NCBI GenBank assembly: GCA_026388445.1
Contig: JAPLJU010000122.1
Location: forward strand, 1 to 5,202
DNA length: 5,202 nt
Origin: Deltaproteobacteria bacterium
Lineage (GTDB): Bacteria > Desulfobacterota > Syntrophia > Syntrophales > UBA2192
Direction: 5' to 3'
Positions 1 through 5,202 of this stretch are shown one piece after another. The notes beneath the pieces were generated by a model, which saw only the letters and a program-made list of their open reading frames with translations, was not told the DNA's origin and searched no databases. The first letter of the stretch is position 1. Every line of letters starts with the position of its first letter. A program made the position numbers and the translations under genes.

Positions 1-85
1 TTATCTCTATTTTTTTTATCACTGTAAAGAGGTATCCTGTACGCACATCAGACCCATGATCAAAACGATATCCAGGGCGGGGATC

Positions 86-622
86 ATGATAAAAATCATC
101 GTGATGGGTGTGAGCGGCTCGATGGGAAGCCGGATCATCAAAATGATACACGGCATGGAGGGGATGCGGATCGTCGCGGCAGTGGAGCACGAAGACCGCA
201 CGCTCACCGGCCGGGATGCCGGTGAGTATCTGAATATCGGGAACATGGGTGTCCTGATCTCCGATGACCTGACCGGTTGTATCCTCCGGGGAGACGTAAT
301 CATCGATTTCACCGACAAGGAAACCTCCCTTCAGCACCTGAAGACGGCGTCGGAAAATGGGGTCTCCATCATCATGGGCACGACGGGTTTCATGATCGAT
401 GAGATGGACATGGTGAGAACGTTTTCAGCCCGGACGAGATGCGTCCTCGTCCCGGATGTCAGTCCCGTGATCTACAGCGTGCACGAAAAGGGTGCCGAGA
501 AGATTTTCCGCTCCTTCATCCGGGATACCTTCGCCCGCGAGGCGATTGCCGCCGCGAAGTGGATTGTGAATCAGAAAAAGAACGGACTTTATGATATGCA
601 GGATGTACTGGGCTTAAAATAG
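86..622 (+). CDS. DapB-like NAD(P)-binding protein lacking the substrate-binding domain
   Basis: The 178-residue product matches both ends of 4-hydroxy-tetrahydrodipicolinate reductase (DapB, lysine and diaminopimelate synthesis), a family of about 270 residues. Residues 8-17 carry the glycine-rich nucleotide loop (GVSGSMGSRI), DFT lies at 74-76 and GTTG at 98-101. A helix around 131-141 resembles the one that ends the first Rossmann segment. The next residues (about 142-178) are the typical DapB C-terminus, with RDTFAREAI, AAKW and YDMQDVLGL. The segment between them, which in the family holds the catalytic His-His/Lys region and the DAPSGT motif, is absent without a frameshift. It therefore should not work as a normal DapB. 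ATG at 86 is chosen because homology starts there and an AGGGCGGGG stretch (74-82) precedes it; ATG at 56 is in frame, but its extra residues are not DapB-like. It could be a decaying gene, a true Rossmann-only paralogue, or an assembly deletion. Similarity is clear; function is unknown. Confidence 0.85.
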   Translation: MIKIIVMGVSGSMGSRIIKMIHGMEGMRIVAAVEHEDRTLTGRDAGEYLNIGNMGVLISDDLTGCILRGDVIIDFTDKETSLQHLKTASENGVSIIMGTTGFMIDEMDMVRTFSARTRCVLVPDVSPVIYSVHEKGAEKIFRSFIRDTFAREAIAAAKWIVNQKKNGLYDMQDVLGLK

Positions 623-651
623 GCACAGCGGGAGACGGCGAGCTCACACCA

Positions 652-692
652 CCCCTTCATCCGTTGAAGTGAAGAAGCGGATGGGAAAGGGG
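652..692. terminator. Inverted repeat between convergent genes, possible terminator
   Basis: CCCCTT (652-657) pairs with AAGGGG (687-692), and CATCCG (658-663) pairs with CGGATG (678-683). This leaves a 3-nt bulge and a 14-nt loop. It sits in the 93-nt gap between the converging DapB-like and PhaC-like genes, where a shared terminator would be expected. The fit to an intrinsic terminator is imperfect: on the plus strand the T-run (710-716) lies 17 nt beyond the stem, and on the minus strand no T-run follows it. Confidence 0.35.
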
Positions 693-715
693 ATTCTCTC
701 CTGAGCGGGTTTTTT

Positions 716-2278
716 TCAGAGCTTCTCGTCGAGATCCAGTTGATAGCAGACGGGCCCCCGGAAGTTCTTGAAACACCCCCCGACGGGGCACTCCGAGGTG
801 GGCAGGGACCAGGACGTCGCGATGGCTCCGTGGCCTTTCGGGAAAACGGTGACTTCAGCGTCCACAAAATCAAGGGGCGCCAGGGCTGCATCCCGATCGA
901 CAAGATCGTCATCCTCGGCGATGCAGATGAGCCAGGGGATCCCCATCTCCTTCAGGCGCTTGAAGTTCAGCGCCCGACTGAAGAGCTTCACGGGAAGGGT
1001 CCCGTCCGGTGTTACGGGAACCGTGTAGGACTTGAAACTCAAATCCGTGATCCCCACGGGAAGGTCTTTTCTTTCGTGCGTGAGCCAGTAATTCAGGGCC
1101 GCGGCGGTCTTGTTGATCTTCACTTCCTGACCCCCGGGCTGTTCAAACATCATGAGGTCCCGGTGAAAGGTGAAGGTGGGGGCTTCCCGCTCCATGCTTT
1201 TGAGTTTGTAGACCCAGCTCATGACCTTGCCGTCCACGACCTTGTTTCCGTTCGGCAGGGTCTTGATGGCATAACCGAGATCGCGGAAGCGCTGTGGAAT
1301 GTGTTCAAGGTACTCAACGAGTGCCTGACTCCGGGTGCCGTCCATGGGCGCGACACAGGTAATGAAGGCGTCAACGAGCCCATCGAGTTCGCCGGACAGA
1401 AGAGCCATGACCGAAACAAGCCCCCCCTGACAGAAACCGTTCAGGGTGACGGCCCGGCCGTGTCGCTCCTTTATCCTCTCGCAGAAATACTTCGTGTCGA
1501 GACAGTCATCCTCCCCCGTCATGACCTGCACGGCCGGCGTCGTGTCGATGTCCTTGAGAATGCGAATGTAAGTCGGAATTCCCTGGTTGGCATAGCAGTG
1601 GGTGTAGCTCTTGTTCTCCCCCGGCAGGAAAGCGAGGATCCCGGGACCGAGGACGTAGGGTGGAATGATGAGGATGGGTTTCCCCTCTTTTCTCACGGCA
1701 ACGTCTTTATCCCGCGGCAGTACCTGGTAGAGATCGAATCGCTCCGTCTCAGCCACCTTGATGTAGCCGCCGTCATCGAAGTGAAACCCGAATTCAGACT
1801 CGATGCTGCTGATCGCTTTGGGGTATTCCCGGTTCACCATCTCGATGAGCTTCAGGCGCCTCTCCCTGGCGTCCTTGAAATCCTGTCCTTCTCTGTCAAA
1901 AATCGTGTTGATCCATGCCGAGAGGGCCCTTTCGGATTCTCTGGCGCAGTAACCGTTGATAGCCTGTACACTGCTCCAGTAACCGGTCTTTGCGATCTGG
2001 AGATTGAACTGGAAAAGCTCCGAGTAATCCCGGAGGGTATCTTTCGGCTCGTGGGTGGATATCTTCTCCTTCTCAAGGGAGAGGAAGGAATTGAGGGCTG
2101 TCCAGTAGGGGGTCATGAATTCCGTCGTGTAACTGGCCAGACCGTTCAGATAATATACGTTACTTTGCGCACCCAAAAAAAAGGATTCCCAGAATCTGCG
2201 AACCCTTTCGGCACTTCTTCTCTGCCACTGTAATGTGTCGTTATACATCGTCCACGATAGGTCCATGAGGTCACGCAT
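716..2278 (-). CDS. PHA synthase-like (PhaC-type) alpha/beta hydrolase
   Basis: The 520-residue product resembles class I/III poly(3-hydroxyalkanoate) synthases, which polymerise (R)-3-hydroxyacyl-CoA at storage granules. The first ~190 residues are helical and rich in aromatic and charged residues, as in PhaC N-terminal regions. The alpha/beta-hydrolase core follows, with a strand and PPYVLGPG-type turn near 201-213. The nucleophile elbow GFCQGG (281-286) carries Cys283, fitting the synthase GxCxGG box rather than a lipase serine. The probable catalytic Asp is Asp457, in the acidic run EDDD (455-458) at the position of the family's EDH motif; the probable His is His483 in GHG. ATG at 2278 is preferred because GGAGG (2284-2288) lies 5 nt upstream; an in-frame start at 2356 would add 26 residues without such a site. 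The phasin-like gene is upstream on the same strand. The divergent Asp region and Cys-rich tail (Cys497, 502, 511) leave open another acyl-thioester reaction. The family assignment is fairly sure, the substrate is not. Confidence 0.8.
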   Translation of the reverse strand: MRDLMDLSWTMYNDTLQWQRRSAERVRRFWESFFLGAQSNVYYLNGLASYTTEFMTPYWTALNSFLSLEKEKISTHEPKDTLRDYSELFQFNLQIAKTGYWSSVQAINGYCARESERALSAWINTIFDREGQDFKDARERRLKLIEMVNREYPKAISSIESEFGFHFDDGGYIKVAETERFDLYQVLPRDKDVAVRKEGKPILIIPPYVLGPGILAFLPGENKSYTHCYANQGIPTYIRILKDIDTTPAVQVMTGEDDCLDTKYFCERIKERHGRAVTLNGFCQGGLVSVMALLSGELDGLVDAFITCVAPMDGTRSQALVEYLEHIPQRFRDLGYAIKTLPNGNKVVDGKVMSWVYKLKSMEREAPTFTFHRDLMMFEQPGGQEVKINKTAAALNYWLTHERKDLPVGITDLSFKSYTVPVTPDGTLPVKLFSRALNFKRLKEMGIPWLICIAEDDDLVDRDAALAPLDFVDAEVTVFPKGHGAIATSWSLPTSECPVGGCFKNFRGPVCYQLDLDEKL

Positions 2279-2283
2279 CCTTT

Positions 2284-2288
2284 CCTCC
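2284..2288 (-). promoter_or_regulatory. Ribosome binding site of the PhaC-like gene
   Basis: GGAGG on the minus strand lies 5 nt before ATG at 2278. It fixes the start and argues against the longer in-frame alternative beginning at 2356. Confidence 0.75.
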
Positions 2289-2378
2289 GTCCACTGCAAG
2301 TAAGAATTCGTTCGAACGGTCGGACGGCATTTACCACAAAATAAGCGGTTTGCCAAGACCCTGTTAAGAAGTCTGAGG

Positions 2379-2398
2379 GCGCTGCATGATGCGAGCGC
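2379..2398. repeat. GC-rich hairpin in the phasin to PhaC-like spacer
   Basis: GCGCT (2379-2383) pairs with AGCGC (2394-2398), with two further GC pairs inside (GC 2384-2385 with GC 2391-2392), a one-base bulge and a 5-nt loop. It sits in the 205-nt space between the phasin stop and the PhaC-like start. No T-run follows on the minus strand, so it is a poor terminator. It could act as a processing or stabilising element that lowers synthase output relative to phasin. The rest of the spacer shows no gene. Confidence 0.35.
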
Positions 2399-2483
2399 TT
2401 TGTCGGGCTTTCTAATGTCCCCCGTATGATGAATACAGCACCCTCTTCCCTTCTGAAAAAGTTCCGAGAACCTTTAATGCCTT

Positions 2484-2756
2484 TTACTTCTTCGACTTCT
2501 CGGGAAAATAGGACTCCACATCTTTGAATTTGTCTTCCACGGCTGCCTTGAACTCGTCGCAACTCTTCTTGTAGACCTTCACCCAGTCATTGATGACCTT
2601 CTTCCCCTCTTCCGGCATACCCGTCATGAGGTCCATTTGCATCTTGAGCATGCGCTGAGTCTGCTCCTGCAGCATGTCCAGGGTAGCAAAGGTGCTCTCA
2701 AAGGTCTTCTTGTAAAACGCGATTGTCTGCTTTGCTAATTTTTCTGTCTCTACCAT
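2484..2756 (-). CDS. Phasin-like small helical protein
   Basis: The product is 90 residues, strongly charged, with heptad-like hydrophobic spacing and no signal peptide or membrane segment. An N-terminal amphipathic helix (about 1-42, with FYKKTFE and QEQTQRMLKMQ) is followed by a PEEGKK turn (48-53). A second helix (about 54-82) has a WVKVYKK core and a DEFKAAVEDKFKDVE stretch. This pattern is typical of short phasin-related proteins of anaerobic bacteria, which coat polyhydroxyalkanoate granules or assist the synthase. The PhaC-like gene directly downstream on the same strand supports that role. ATG at 2756 is chosen; a GTG one codon earlier (2759) is equally possible, since AGGAGG (2766-2771) lies 9 and 6 nt upstream of them respectively. 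A strong promoter precedes it, fitting an abundant structural protein. A PhaE/PhaR-like synthase subunit is the main alternative. Confidence 0.75.
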   Translation of the reverse strand: MVETEKLAKQTIAFYKKTFESTFATLDMLQEQTQRMLKMQMDLMTGMPEEGKKVINDWVKVYKKSCDEFKAAVEDKFKDVESYFPEKSKK

Positions 2757-2765
2757 CACTAACTA

Positions 2766-2771
2766 CCTCCT
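2766..2771 (-). promoter_or_regulatory. Ribosome binding site of the phasin-like gene
   Basis: A full AGGAGG on the minus strand lies 9 nt before ATG 2756 and 6 nt before the adjacent GTG 2759. Both starts are served, so the first residue is uncertain by one codon. Confidence 0.8.
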
Positions 2772-2809
2772 GATCTTGTTTGTTTTTTTCCCTCTCGGGA
2801 TTTGCCCTA

Positions 2810-2838
2810 TATATAACGATGTTTTCCCTTTTTGTCAA
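2810..2838 (-). promoter_or_regulatory. Sigma-70 promoter of the phasin-like gene
   Basis: On the minus strand TTGACA (2833-2838) is separated by exactly 17 nt from TATATA (2810-2815). This is a perfect -35 box with optimal spacing and a -10 close to consensus. Initiation is expected near 2803, giving a leader of roughly 45 nt that carries the AGGAGG site. It is the best promoter-like sequence in the window and points to high expression unless repressed. Confidence 0.75.
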
Positions 2839-2842
2839 GTTA

Positions 2843-2862
2843 AATTGTTGCAACGCACAATT
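2843..2862. promoter_or_regulatory. Operator-like dyad upstream of the phasin promoter
   Basis: AATTGT (2843-2848) and ACAATT (2857-2862) form perfect inverted arms around an 8-nt centre. A second, nested perfect palindrome GTTGCAAC occupies 2847-2854. The site begins 4 nt upstream of the -35 box. Dyads of this size usually bind a dimeric regulator (TetR, GntR or PhaR-type are known at PHA genes). Which protein binds here, and whether it activates or represses, cannot be read from the sequence. Confidence 0.45.
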
Positions 2863-3216
2863 ATTTTTTTCCGTGGCGGCTCACGAGTCAATATACTTTA
2901 TATATTCATGATATTATTATTTAATATACAAATTGTATCTTGCCTAATCATATATTATTTATCAAATAAATCATAAATATATTGCATTGTGACATTCGGA
3001 TGGCAGGTGGGGAGACAGATTCGGGCCGGGCGGCAGCGGGAAGGAATCATACCAGCCCCTGTCCCGGCAACGACGGGCAAGATCAAGGAAAACCACACCG
3101 TGAAGTGCAGGCTCGAATAGCATGGAAGAAATATAAAAAGATTGAGGAGAAGACGAAAGTAAAAAATGCCTGAAAACGCTTTGACCCGGCGCTATGAATG
3201 CACAGGGAGAGCGGTC
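2863..3216. other. Intergenic region without a convincing gene: AT-rich island, then GC-rich stretch
   Basis: About 354 nt separate the phasin control region from the hisF stop. Positions 2886-2988 are very AT-rich with many short inverted repeats, for example TTATTT-ATC-AAATAA, and contrast sharply with both flanks. Positions 2989-3120 return to high GC and contain a short open frame noted separately. From 3121 to 3216 there is A-rich sequence and then the hisF 3' flank, with only a weak CGC/GCG stem and no good terminator. No tRNA or known riboswitch core was recognised. Confidence 0.6.
2989..3120 (+). pseudogene. Possible gene remnant or short ORF of 43 residues
   Basis: A frame from GTG 2989 to TAG 3118-3120 uses mostly G/C-ending codons, as the real genes here do. 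Its end (IIPAPVPATTGKIKENHTVKCRLE region, last residues CRLE) looks like a natural protein C-terminus rather than random sequence. There is no ribosome binding site at the GTG, and an in-frame TAA lies just upstream in the AT-rich island. It may be the tail of a gene whose front was lost, or non-coding. I do not recognise a family. Confidence 0.18.
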
Positions 3217-3996
3217 TCACCACTGCCGCCTCACCTTCACGCCCCGGCCCTTCAGGTATTCTTTCAGACCCCCGATCGTGTACGTACCGAAGTGAACAAT
3301 CGACGCGATCAGGGCCGCATCGGCCGCGCCCTGTGTCAAGACATCGAGAAGGTGCTCGGCCTTCCCCGCGCCGCCGGAGGCGATGACGGGAATCTTCACG
3401 TTCGTGGATATGAGATGCGTGAGCTCCAGCTCATAGCCGTCCAGGGTCCCGTCGGCGTCGATGGAATTGAGGCAGATCTCACCGGCACCGAGGTTCTCCA
3501 CCTCCTTCGCCCACCGGAGGGCATCGATCCCCGTGTATTTCCGTCCCCCCTGGATGACGATCTCGTAGCCCGATGGGGTCTTCGCGCTCCGGTCCACTTT
3601 CTTCACATCCATCCCGAGAACAATGCACTGGCTCCCGAAGGCCCTGGCTCCCTCGTTGATGATTCGGGGGTTTTCGACGGCCCCAGAATTGACGCTCACC
3701 TTCTCGGCGCCCGCCAGAATGACCGCCCGCACCTGCTCGACCGTCCGGATCCCGCCGCCGACGGAGAAAGGGATAAAAATCGTCTCCGCAACGCGGCGGA
3801 CGACATCGATCATGATCCCGCGCCCCTCGGCCGATGCTGTGATGTCGTAAAAGACAATTTCATCGGCGCCCTGTTCATAATAGGTCTTCGCTGCCTCGAC
3901 GGGGTCACCGATGTCGATGTTGCCCTTGAACCGCACACCCTTGGTCAGCTTGCCGTCCCGGACGTCCAGGCAGGGAATGATCCGCTTACTGAGCAT
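3217..3996 (-). CDS. hisF: Imidazole glycerol phosphate synthase, cyclase subunit HisF
   Basis: The 259-residue product is a full-length HisF (family about 250-260). It is a cytoplasmic (beta/alpha)8 barrel that uses ammonia from HisH to convert PRFAR into imidazole glycerol phosphate plus AICAR, linking histidine and purine synthesis. It opens with KRIIPCLDV, where Asp11 is the general acid/base; the second catalytic residue Asp130 falls in LGMDVKKVD at exactly the family position. Phosphate-binding loops are visible as SVGGGI (78-83), SIDADGT (178-184) and ASGGAGK (206-212). GGGAGGG (4002-4008) lies 5 nt before the ATG. The start overlaps the end of hisH by 11 bp, so the two are translationally coupled. 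No lesion is seen. hisI or hisE does not follow. Confidence 0.97.
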   Translation of the reverse strand: MLSKRIIPCLDVRDGKLTKGVRFKGNIDIGDPVEAAKTYYEQGADEIVFYDITASAEGRGIMIDVVRRVAETIFIPFSVGGGIRTVEQVRAVILAGAEKVSVNSGAVENPRIINEGARAFGSQCIVLGMDVKKVDRSAKTPSGYEIVIQGGRKYTGIDALRWAKEVENLGAGEICLNSIDADGTLDGYELELTHLISTNVKIPVIASGGAGKAEHLLDVLTQGAADAALIASIVHFGTYTIGGLKEYLKGRGVKVRRQW

Positions 3997-4621
3997 CCCT
4001 TCCCTCCCAGCTGCAGAAGTTCTTCAGTATCTGAAGCCCGAAGCGGCCGCTTTTCTCGGCGTGGAACTGGACGGCCACCAGGTTACGGTATGCCACGGCG
4101 GCACAGAATCGAATGCCGTAATCCGACCAGCCGGCCACGAGCCTTTCATCGGCGGGGGATGGATAATAGGAGTGAACAAAGTAGAACTCGGAGCCCTGCG
4201 GTAAGCCTCTGAAGACCGGATGGTCTCCAACAAAGTCCACGCGGTTCCATCCCATGTGCGGGATCTTCAGGGGTTTTCCGTTTTCCCTCAACTCCCCCGG
4301 AAAACGCCTCACCCGTCCGGGCACAATACCGAGACAGGCAGTATCGCCCTCCTCGCTGTGATCAAAGATAACCTGGGTCCCGAGACAGATGCCGAGGATG
4401 GGCTTTCCCGCCTCGAATGCTTTTTGGATGCACACATCGAGTCCGCTGGCGCGGAGATTTCCCATGGCCTCTCCGGCGGCACCTACCCCCGGGAAGATCA
4501 CGCGATGGGCCGTCCCAATTTTATTGGGATCCGCTGTAACCTCACAGGGCTCACCCAGATGTTGAAGGGCCCGGGCTACGCTGGTGAGGTTCCCCGCACG
4601 GTAGTCTATGATTGCAATCAT
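3986..4621 (-). CDS. hisH: Imidazole glycerol phosphate synthase, glutaminase subunit HisH
   Basis: The 211-residue product is a class I glutamine amidotransferase that hydrolyses glutamine and channels ammonia to HisF. It begins MIAIIDYRAGNLTSV, typical of HisH, followed by the FPGVGA segment near 43-48. The nucleophile Cys79 is in GICLGTQ, and His187 and Glu189 of the triad lie in VQFHAEKSG. Length is slightly above the family's usual ~200. ATG at 4621 is preferred: GGAAGG (4629-4634) lies 7 nt upstream and homology starts at this Met. A TTG five codons earlier (4636) is in frame but unnecessary. It is the first gene of a two-gene unit with hisF. No other his gene is in the window; in many bacteria hisA lies between hisH and hisF, and here it does not. 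Confidence 0.97.
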   Translation of the reverse strand: MIAIIDYRAGNLTSVARALQHLGEPCEVTADPNKIGTAHRVIFPGVGAAGEAMGNLRASGLDVCIQKAFEAGKPILGICLGTQVIFDHSEEGDTACLGIVPGRVRRFPGELRENGKPLKIPHMGWNRVDFVGDHPVFRGLPQGSEFYFVHSYYPSPADERLVAGWSDYGIRFCAAVAYRNLVAVQFHAEKSGRFGLQILKNFCSWEGRDAQ

Positions 4622-4635
4622 TCTTGCACCTTCCA

Positions 4636-4652
4636 ATCCGTCTTTTACGGAT
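4636..4652. promoter_or_regulatory. Dyad at the hisH transcription start region
   Basis: ATCCGT (4636-4641) and ACGGAT (4647-4652) are perfect inverted arms around a 5-nt centre. They lie between the proposed -10 box and the hisH ribosome binding site. Given the expected start near 4648, the dyad straddles initiation, which suits an operator better than a full leader hairpin. Confidence 0.3.
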
Positions 4653-4654
4653 GG

Positions 4655-4683
4655 ATCCTAACTTAAAAACAAAGTGAAATCAA
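4655..4683 (-). promoter_or_regulatory. Probable hisH-hisF promoter
   Basis: On the minus strand TTGATT (4678-4683) and TAGGAT (4655-4660) are separated by 17 nt. Each hexamer matches the sigma-70 consensus at four of six positions. The location, about 34 nt upstream of the hisH ATG, is appropriate and suggests independent transcription of the pair. Confidence 0.45.
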
Positions 4684-4733
4684 CGATTACAGTCTTGTAA
4701 CCCCGGCGGGTTTGACAAAAGATCCCCTGCGAG

Positions 4734-4946
4734 GTGACAGCCAACCTTTCGCGCCTTGCCGCCCAGTGGGAGGACCGTATCAACCGCACCATCGATGACA
4801 TGCGCAAGCAGGCATTGAAATACGTGCAAGATGAGCTTTCAACAATTGAATCGCTCTTGTCGAGAATTCACGGCAGATCAGACGACATTCGGGAGATGAT
4901 CCGGGTGCTGGAGGGTTTTTCGGGGAAGTTGTCAGGCCAGTTATGA
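4734..4946 (+). CDS. Small helical protein of unknown function
   Basis: The 70-residue product is almost entirely predicted helix with no glycine or proline until about residue 47. It is rich in Arg, Asp, Glu and Leu, and has coiled-coil-like spacing (WEDRINRTIDDMRKQ, then DELSTIESLLSRI, then DIREMIRVLEGF). No signal peptide, membrane segment or metal motif is seen. Codon use resembles the neighbouring genes, which supports coding. The start is weak: GTG at 4734 is the only initiator after the in-frame TGA at 4713-4715, and no good ribosome binding site precedes it; an ATG at 4800 is the internal alternative. It diverges from hisH and lies 61 nt before the HIT gene on the same strand, so the two may be co-transcribed. 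I do not recognise a family; an oligomerising or partner-binding role is only an inference. Confidence 0.6.
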   Translation: MTANLSRLAAQWEDRINRTIDDMRKQALKYVQDELSTIESLLSRIHGRSDDIREMIRVLEGFSGKLSGQL

Positions 4947-4953
4947 ATGCCTG

Positions 4954-4982
4954 TTGTTCTTAGCTGAAATCCAGGATATACA
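4954..4982 (+). promoter_or_regulatory. Possible promoter of the HIT gene
   Basis: TTGTTC (4954-4959) and TATACA (4977-4982) are spaced by 17 nt in the 61-nt gap before the HIT gene. The -35 match is weak, so read-through from the small upstream gene remains equally likely. Confidence 0.3.
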
Positions 4983-5007
4983 GGAATATCTTTATCAGGA
5001 GGGGTTT

Positions 5008-5202
5008 ATGGTTAAGGACCACGGGAGATGCATCTTCTGCGATATTATAGACGGAAACGGGAAGGCCCACAGAGTCTATGAAAACGAACATGCCCTCGTC
5101 ATCCTCGACATCCATCCTTACACGGAAGGGCACTGCCTGGTTCTTTCCAAGCGGCATGTCCCCTGGTGGCACCAGCTTTCGGAAGAGGAAACGGGGAGTC
5201 TC
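5008..5202 (+). CDS. HIT-family nucleotide-binding protein, partial at the right edge
   Basis: The first 65 codons of a histidine-triad (HIT/Hint-type) nucleotide hydrolase or transferase are present and run open off the window end. CIFCDI (8-13) gives Cys8 and Cys11. With His50, in SKRHV, these match the zinc ligands of the zinc-containing HIT subgroup. DIHPYTEGHCLV (34-45) is the conserved strand-turn-strand that binds the nucleotide. The catalytic HxHxH triad lies in the missing second half, so activity cannot be judged. Family members act on AMP-lysine, AMP-NH2, ADP-sugar or dinucleoside polyphosphate substrates; which applies is not visible. AGGAGGGG (4997-5004) precedes the ATG at good spacing, making the start reliable. 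Confidence 0.92.
   Translation, partial: MVKDHGRCIFCDIIDGNGKAHRVYENEHALVILDIHPYTEGHCLVLSKRHVPWWHQLSEEETGSL

Noticed and set aside
1..20. T-run at 10-17 as a terminator of an upstream gene
   Set aside because: The stem that would be needed lies outside the window, so it cannot be supported.
740..2233. A 497-codon open frame on the plus strand across the PhaC-like gene
   Set aside because: It lies wholly antisense to a gene with clear family motifs, has no recognisable domains, and is the kind of open antisense frame that high third-position GC produces.
2333..2356. TTGGCA (2351-2356, minus strand) as a promoter of the PhaC-like gene
   Set aside because: The best -10 candidates at 16-17 nt match the consensus at only three positions.
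2146..2562. A 138-codon minus-strand ORF spanning the phasin to PhaC-like spacer
   Set aside because: It overlaps the ends of both better-supported genes in another frame and has no recognisable content.
2996..3120. Possible riboswitch or tRNA in the GC-rich intergenic stretch
   Set aside because: No cloverleaf, T-loop or known riboswitch core could be built from the sequence.
2982..3173. A 63-codon plus-strand ORF in the phasin to hisF gap
   Set aside because: Its composition is unlike a natural protein and it has no ribosome binding site; the alternative frame over the same bases looks more gene-like.
3166..4212. A 348-codon plus-strand open frame across hisF and part of hisH
   Set aside because: Antisense shadow of two certain genes; its composition is rich in Arg, Pro and Gly with no family signal.
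4712..4717. TTGACA as a -35 box for the 70-residue gene
   Set aside because: It lies only 16 nt before the proposed GTG and has no -10 partner at 16-18 nt; any transcript would start inside the gene.

Overview
The window reads as ordinary bacterial chromosome of moderately high GC. It holds six genes or gene fragments plus one AT-rich intergenic island. The combination of a phasin-like gene followed by a PHA-synthase-like gene, a HisH-HisF pair and a DapB-type reductase would fit an anaerobic deltaproteobacterium (Desulfobacterota, for example Syntrophales-like). That placement is inferred from protein flavour and gene content only; no marker gene is present.

Layout. Positions 1-85 hold no gene I can name. 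A plus-strand DapB-like gene (86-622) keeps the complete Rossmann NADPH-binding half and the conserved C-terminal end of dihydrodipicolinate reductase, but lacks the whole substrate-binding domain in between. It converges on a minus-strand pair: a 520-residue PHA-synthase-like alpha/beta hydrolase (716-2278) preceded by a 90-residue phasin-like protein (2484-2756). The phasin gene has a near-consensus sigma-70 promoter (TTGACA, 17 nt, TATATA) with a 20-bp operator-like dyad just upstream of the -35 box. The 205-nt gap between the two genes holds a GC-rich hairpin. Positions 2863-3216 contain an AT-rich island and a GC-rich stretch with no convincing gene.

Next come hisF (3217-3996) and hisH (3986-4621) on the minus strand, overlapping by 11 bp in the order hisH-hisF. 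They encode the two subunits of imidazole glycerol phosphate synthase. Their own promoter-like sequence lies at 4655-4683. Diverging from hisH on the plus strand are a small helical protein of unknown function (4734-4946) and a HIT-family nucleotide-binding protein (from 5008) that is cut by the right edge.

How the genes relate. Phasin and synthase probably act together at a polyhydroxyalkanoate granule surface or on a related acyl-thioester substrate. HisH and HisF form one enzyme of histidine biosynthesis. The most unusual object is the domain-deleted DapB. I did not find a clear new multi-gene system; the other points of interest are regulatory dyads and the divergence of the PhaC-like enzyme.
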